From Hyunsoonleella pacifica (GTDB taxonomy: Bacteria > Bacteroidota > Bacteroidia > Flavobacteriales > Flavobacteriaceae), in NCBI RefSeq assembly GCF_004310335.1, contig NZ_SIRS01000006.1, positions 243,865-307,864 on the forward strand: a stretch of DNA of 64,000 bases. The letters run 5' to 3'. The notes beneath the pieces were generated by a model. The model saw nothing but the letters and a program-made list of their open reading frames with translations. It had not been told where the DNA came from and made no database searches. Position 1 is the first letter of the stretch; each line of letters begins with the position of its first letter. A program made the position numbers and the translations under genes. This document shows, piece by piece, positions 61,951 to 64,000 of the stretch.

Positions 61951-64000
61951 ATGACAAATCTTTACCTGACTAAAAGAATTAATTTGAAATTATTTTTAGT
62001 ATTAAGCATGTTTTTTAGTGCTTTAACTGTTTTTTCACAGGCAACACCAACATTTGGGGGGGCTCAAGGTCCAACATTACTTTCTGGAACACAGAACCAA
62101 CAAGGGTCTCGGTATTTATATACGGATGTTGTTGTAAATGTAAATGGATCTGCTTCAAATGCTGATGCTGTTGTTACCATAATAGAGTTAAATAATATTA
62201 CAGTCAATAATGTAGATACTACGTTAGGAGTGGATAATCGCTTTGAACCTTCAACAACAACCACAGCAGCGGGTGGCTATGTAGAATGGGAGATACAATT
62301 TGTAGAAGATGGCACAGCTAATGCATCTACCAATGGGGTACCAATTTTAGTTGATTCTTATACTTTGGAAGCGATTGATGTTGATGGTAATGAATTTTTT
62401 GAGGTTGCAGTTCCTGATAGCTATACACTTGAGGCAGGAAATACGCCAACTCCTGGTGGTTGCCCTCAAGGTTCAGGTGCCACAAATAATAATATTGGTT
62501 GCCCCACGGATTTAGTGGTATCCACAAATGGTATTTTTACACGCTTTCAAAGTGATTCAGATTTTTCAGCAGGTATAAACGCTGCTAGAACAGAGTTTGT
62601 GGTTTCTGTTATTTACAATAATATTAGTACGGTTAGGTTTAGAAATGGCCGTGCAACAAGTGGAGGACAACGTCAAAACTCCGTAAGTTTTTTAGGTGAA
62701 GTTAATTTTATAAATCCGTCTATCACTACACTTAATAGTCCTCCAGTAGTAGTTGATAATCTAGGAAATACAATTAGCTCCAATTCCCAATTCAATGGCA
62801 ATGTACTGAATGGATCTAGTGATCCAGATGGAAATTTAGACCAAACTACAGTACGCTTAATAGATCCTAGTAACCCAAGTAATCAAGGTACTGTTGGAAA
62901 TCCTCTTATTATTTCAGGAGTGGGAACTTATACAGTTGATACTTCTGGTAATGTAGTGTTTGTTCCAGAGCTAGATTATGTTGGAGACGCCTCTATTTTA
63001 TTTAGTGTTGAAGATGATTTAGGCGTAGGCTCAAATCAAGGCAATTTGCAAATAACTCTTGTTGATCCATGCGTTGGAGGAACTTCAGGAACGTTGGTAT
63101 GGGAAACTGTGCCAACAAATAATAGTGAATTTGATTGGACACCAGATGGAGCATTATCCAATACTTTTAATAATATTTCTGGAACAAGCTTAAATACAAC
63201 TATTTCTTTTACAGGGGATACTGGTACTCTAGCTGGGTGGAATTTTGGTGCAGGAGATACACCAGAAGTAAACACAGATAATGGAGTGGAAGCTTTGCAG
63301 TTTTTTACTACAGGGTTCGATGCCACAGGTATTACAATTACATTAGCCTTTTCTCAACCTGTAAATGAAGTAGAATTTAACCTAGCTCATGTAAACGGAC
63401 AAGGACCAAATGGTGATTCTTATACAATTACTGCTTCTGAAGTTGGAGGAGGTACACTTTTTCCAGTTTTTACTGAATCTGCTAATCCATCATACACAAC
63501 TAATACTTCAGGTTTTGTTGATTCAAATGATAATAGTACTGTTGGAGATAATGATGAAGTTGGGGTTAATTTTTCAAGTAGTAATGGTATAAATTCTATA
63601 ACTTTAATTTGGGATGAATGTACAGCTTGTAATCCCGGAACAGTTCATGGCTCGGCTATTCAAGATATTAGTTTTTGTTTTTTGGATTCTACGCCAACGG
63701 CCGTAGACGATACAGCCAGTGTAGATGAAGACGATACAGTAAACATCGATGTATTAGACGATGACAATTTTGGAGGCGACGGCCCAAGTACTGGTACCAT
63801 AAGCATAACAAGTGGCCCAACCAATGGAGTAGCAACAGTAAATGATGGCGGTACCCCCAACGACCCAACCGACGATACCATAGATTACACACCAACCGCA
63901 GATTATAACGGTCCTGACCAGATTACCTATGAGATCTGTGATGCAGATGGCGATTGTGTTACAGCCGTAGTTGATGTCACAGTCAATGCCGTAGACGATA
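61951..64000 (+). CDS. large secreted repeat protein, 3' partial
   Basis: The frame is open from ATG 61951 to the end of the window (683 codons) with no stop. It begins with a signal peptide ([19 protein letters not shown], about 13-30). An N-terminal region rich in Thr, Asn, Gly and Val follows, with [20 protein letters not shown], then beta-rich segments: [25 protein letters not shown] and [20 protein letters not shown] are like Ig/cadherin-type (VCBS, Big_9) repeats. At about residue 584 an acidic repeat begins, [20 protein letters not shown], ending VTVNAVDD, which then starts the next unit. Such proteins are usually exported by the type IX secretion system with a C-terminal sorting domain, which would lie beyond the window. 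Confidence 0.85.
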   Translation, partial: MTNLYLTKRINLKLFLVLSMFFSALTVFSQATPTFGGAQGPTLLSGTQNQQGSRYLYTDVVVNVNGSASNADAVVTIIELNNITVNNVDTTLGVDNRFEPSTTTTAAGGYVEWEIQFVEDGTANASTNGVPILVDSYTLEAIDVDGNEFFEVAVPDSYTLEAGNTPTPGGCPQGSGATNNNIGCPTDLVVSTNGIFTRFQSDSDFSAGINAARTEFVVSVIYNNISTVRFRNGRATSGGQRQNSVSFLGEVNFINPSITTLNSPPVVVDNLGNTISSNSQFNGNVLNGSSDPDGNLDQTTVRLIDPSNPSNQGTVGNPLIISGVGTYTVDTSGNVVFVPELDYVGDASILFSVEDDLGVGSNQGNLQITLVDPCVGGTSGTLVWETVPTNNSEFDWTPDGALSNTFNNISGTSLNTTISFTGDTGTLAGWNFGAGDTPEVNTDNGVEALQFFTTGFDATGITITLAFSQPVNEVEFNLAHVNGQGPNGDSYTITASEVGGGTLFPVFTESANPSYTTNTSGFVDSNDNSTVGDNDEVGVNFSSSNGINSITLIWDECTACNPGTVHGSAIQDISFCFLDSTPTAVDDTASVDEDDTVNIDVLDDDNFGGDGPSTGTISITSGPTNGVATVNDGGTPNDPTDDTIDYTPTADYNGPDQITYEICDADGDCVTAVVDVTVNAVDD
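63691..64000 (+). repeat. first units of an acidic Ig-like repeat array
   Basis: From about 63691 the coding sequence becomes clearly richer in GC (the line 63781-63840 is about half GC, against roughly 30% in lines 500 bases earlier) and uses codons such as GCC, GAC and ACC. One unit runs from [12 protein letters not shown] to VTVNAVDD, where the next appears to start. The array continues beyond the window. Confidence 0.6.

Noticed and set aside
62064..63895. Minus-strand and offset open frames within the secreted repeat protein
   Set aside because: The plus-strand frame from 61951 is continuous, has a signal peptide and domain repeats; the others are low-complexity shadows.

Overview
The window looks like chromosomal DNA of a member of the Flavobacteriaceae (Bacteroidota). 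The evidence is the low GC content, the almost complete lack of Shine-Dalgarno sequences before genes, and many promoters with the Bacteroidota -7 box TAnnTTTG. Family content points the same way: DUF1361, DUF2721, DUF2809, DUF2851, DUF3467, a 64-residue bS21, a DUF1343/NamZ lipoprotein, a large secreted repeat protein, and a tRNA-tuf-tRNA-secE-nusG-rplKAJL-rpoBC block. The dispersed GGGCGTT...CTAACGC element also fits this family. The genus cannot be fixed from the sequence alone.

Layout. 1-9.7 kb: the 3' part of a LYS1-like dehydrogenase, an M48 peptidase, then minus-strand operons. One holds four small membrane proteins and a B12-binding radical SAM protein. The other holds creD, a winged-helix regulator and a membrane protein, with two copies of one perfect 19-bp inverted repeat at the promoters. 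9.7-12.8 kb: a CDGSH protein, kdsA (KDO synthesis) and typA. 12.9-22.1 kb: a surface-glycan locus with two related flippases, a FemAB/GNAT-like acyltransferase, a DegT aminotransferase, an FdtA-type isomerase and four glycosyltransferases. 22.1-28 kb: ftsE, a 1011-residue TPR protein and an outer-membrane beta-barrel. 28-43.5 kb: mixed housekeeping and accessory genes, including NamZ, a LolC/E-like permease, a WG-repeat protein, a VOC protein, a K+ channel, an alanine symporter and an acyl-CoA dehydrogenase. A tandem-duplication scar lies near 35.84-35.96 kb.

43.5-59.2 kb is the translation/transcription block: rpsU with a rare strong Shine-Dalgarno, xerC, hpf, tRNA-Thr/Tyr/Gly/Thr, tuf, tRNA-Trp, secE, nusG, rplK, rplA, rplJ, rplL, rpoB and rpoC. 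59.2-61.6 kb: a DUF3467 protein, a small 4Fe-4S protein and prfC. 61.95 kb to the end: an open reading frame with a signal peptide, encoding a large secreted protein that enters a repeat array as the window ends.

No rRNA, CRISPR array, insertion sequence, prophage or classical defence system was seen. The points most worth following are the creD-locus operator pair, the radical SAM/membrane-protein operon, the duplication scar with preserved stop codons, the gene-end repeat family, the rpsU leader, and the structured spacer between tRNA-Tyr and tRNA-Gly.
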